Source of the DNA: an uncultured Hyphomicrobiales bacterium
GTDB lineage: Bacteria > Pseudomonadota > Alphaproteobacteria > Rhizobiales > Beijerinckiaceae
Reading direction: 5' to 3'
Length of the DNA stretch: 6,419 nt
Assembly (NCBI GenBank): GCA_903932565.1
Contig: CAIZGQ010000269.1
Coordinates: 1-6,419, forward strand
The position numbers and the translations under genes were made by a program. The notes under the pieces are model-generated. The model worked only from the letters and a program-made list of their open reading frames with translations, was not told where the DNA came from and made no database searches. Positions 6,244-6,419 of the stretch are shown one piece after another; position 1 is the first letter of the stretch, and each line of letters starts with the position of its first letter.

Positions 6244-6419
6244 GAGAGCACCGCCTTCTTTATGCCGTCTGAGTAAATCATTTCCCATTGCAGAGGGTTG
6301 AGCGCGCCAACGTAATTTTCGACAATTTTGCTCCCTTCAATCCGAAACAAATGAATTTCCGCGAGCGTCAATCGGAGGTTCGTGGCGGCAATTCCATCGA
6401 GTTCACCAACGTGATCAGC
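6240..6419 (-). CDS. Partial small protein, probable NTF2/SnoaL-like fold (C-terminal 59 residues)
   Basis: This frame is open from the right edge to a TGA at 6240-6242 and gives 59 residues; the start lies outside the window. The segment LAEIHLFRIEGSKIVENYVG resembles the last strand pair of SnoaL/NTF2-like proteins, in which a strand ending in R-(I/L)-x-x-G-K-I-x-E precedes the terminal strand. The tail ALNPLQWEMIYSDGIKKAVLS is not distinctive. Its stop codon overlaps the start of the lactonase gene as ATGA, so it is co-translated with it and the operon continues upstream. It would be the second NTF2-like protein in the locus. That the frame is coding is well supported by the coupling; the family is tentative because more than half of the protein is missing. 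Confidence 0.65.
   Translation of the reverse strand, partial: ADHVGELDGIAATNLRLTLAEIHLFRIEGSKIVENYVGALNPLQWEMIYSDGIKKAVLS

Overview
The window is a densely packed, moderately GC-rich bacterial segment in which every convincing gene lies on the minus strand, so it is read from right to left. Short intergenic gaps, repeated ATGA start/stop overlaps and the families present (UbiD decarboxylase, SMP-30-type lactonase, PF03807-type reductases, EntS-like MFS carrier, Dps) suggest a free-living, catabolically versatile aerobic proteobacterium, perhaps an alphaproteobacterium. The taxonomic guess is weak. No rRNA, tRNA, CRISPR array, insertion sequence or phage gene was seen.

Right-hand unit (6419 to about 3933): the C-terminal end of a probable NTF2/SnoaL-like protein runs in from the edge (6240-6419). 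It is coupled by a 4-bp overlap to an SMP-30/gluconolactonase-family hydrolase (5344-6243), which is coupled by a 1-bp overlap to a 12-TM-type MFS exporter (4052-5344). About 70 bases after the MFS stop is a strong intrinsic terminator: a perfect 15-bp stem followed by five U residues in the minus-strand transcript. The end of the MFS gene also holds a GC-rich hairpin whose 3' arm is a Shine-Dalgarno sequence for a doubtful 78-codon ORF that fills the gap.

Left-hand unit (about 3900 to 88): after the terminator comes a short leader with a 17-bp imperfect palindrome (candidate operator). It is followed by a UbiD-family prFMN decarboxylase (2318-3832), a SnoaL-like protein (1899-2321), two adjacent but divergent F420/NADP-oxidoreductase-type Rossmann proteins (1234-1884 and 596-1237) and a complete Dps ferritin-like protein (88-561). 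The spacing (4-bp overlap, 14-base gap, 4-bp overlap, 34-base gap) supports one polycistronic unit.

Together the genes look like an accessory catabolic or detoxification cluster: transport, lactone hydrolysis, decarboxylation of a probably aromatic or unsaturated acid, a small cyclase/isomerase-like fold and NADP-linked redox steps, ending with an oxidative-stress and iron-storage protein. The substrate cannot be read from the sequence. No UbiX, the prenyltransferase that makes the UbiD cofactor, is present in the window. The final 87 bases on the left contain nothing that can be supported as a gene or terminator.
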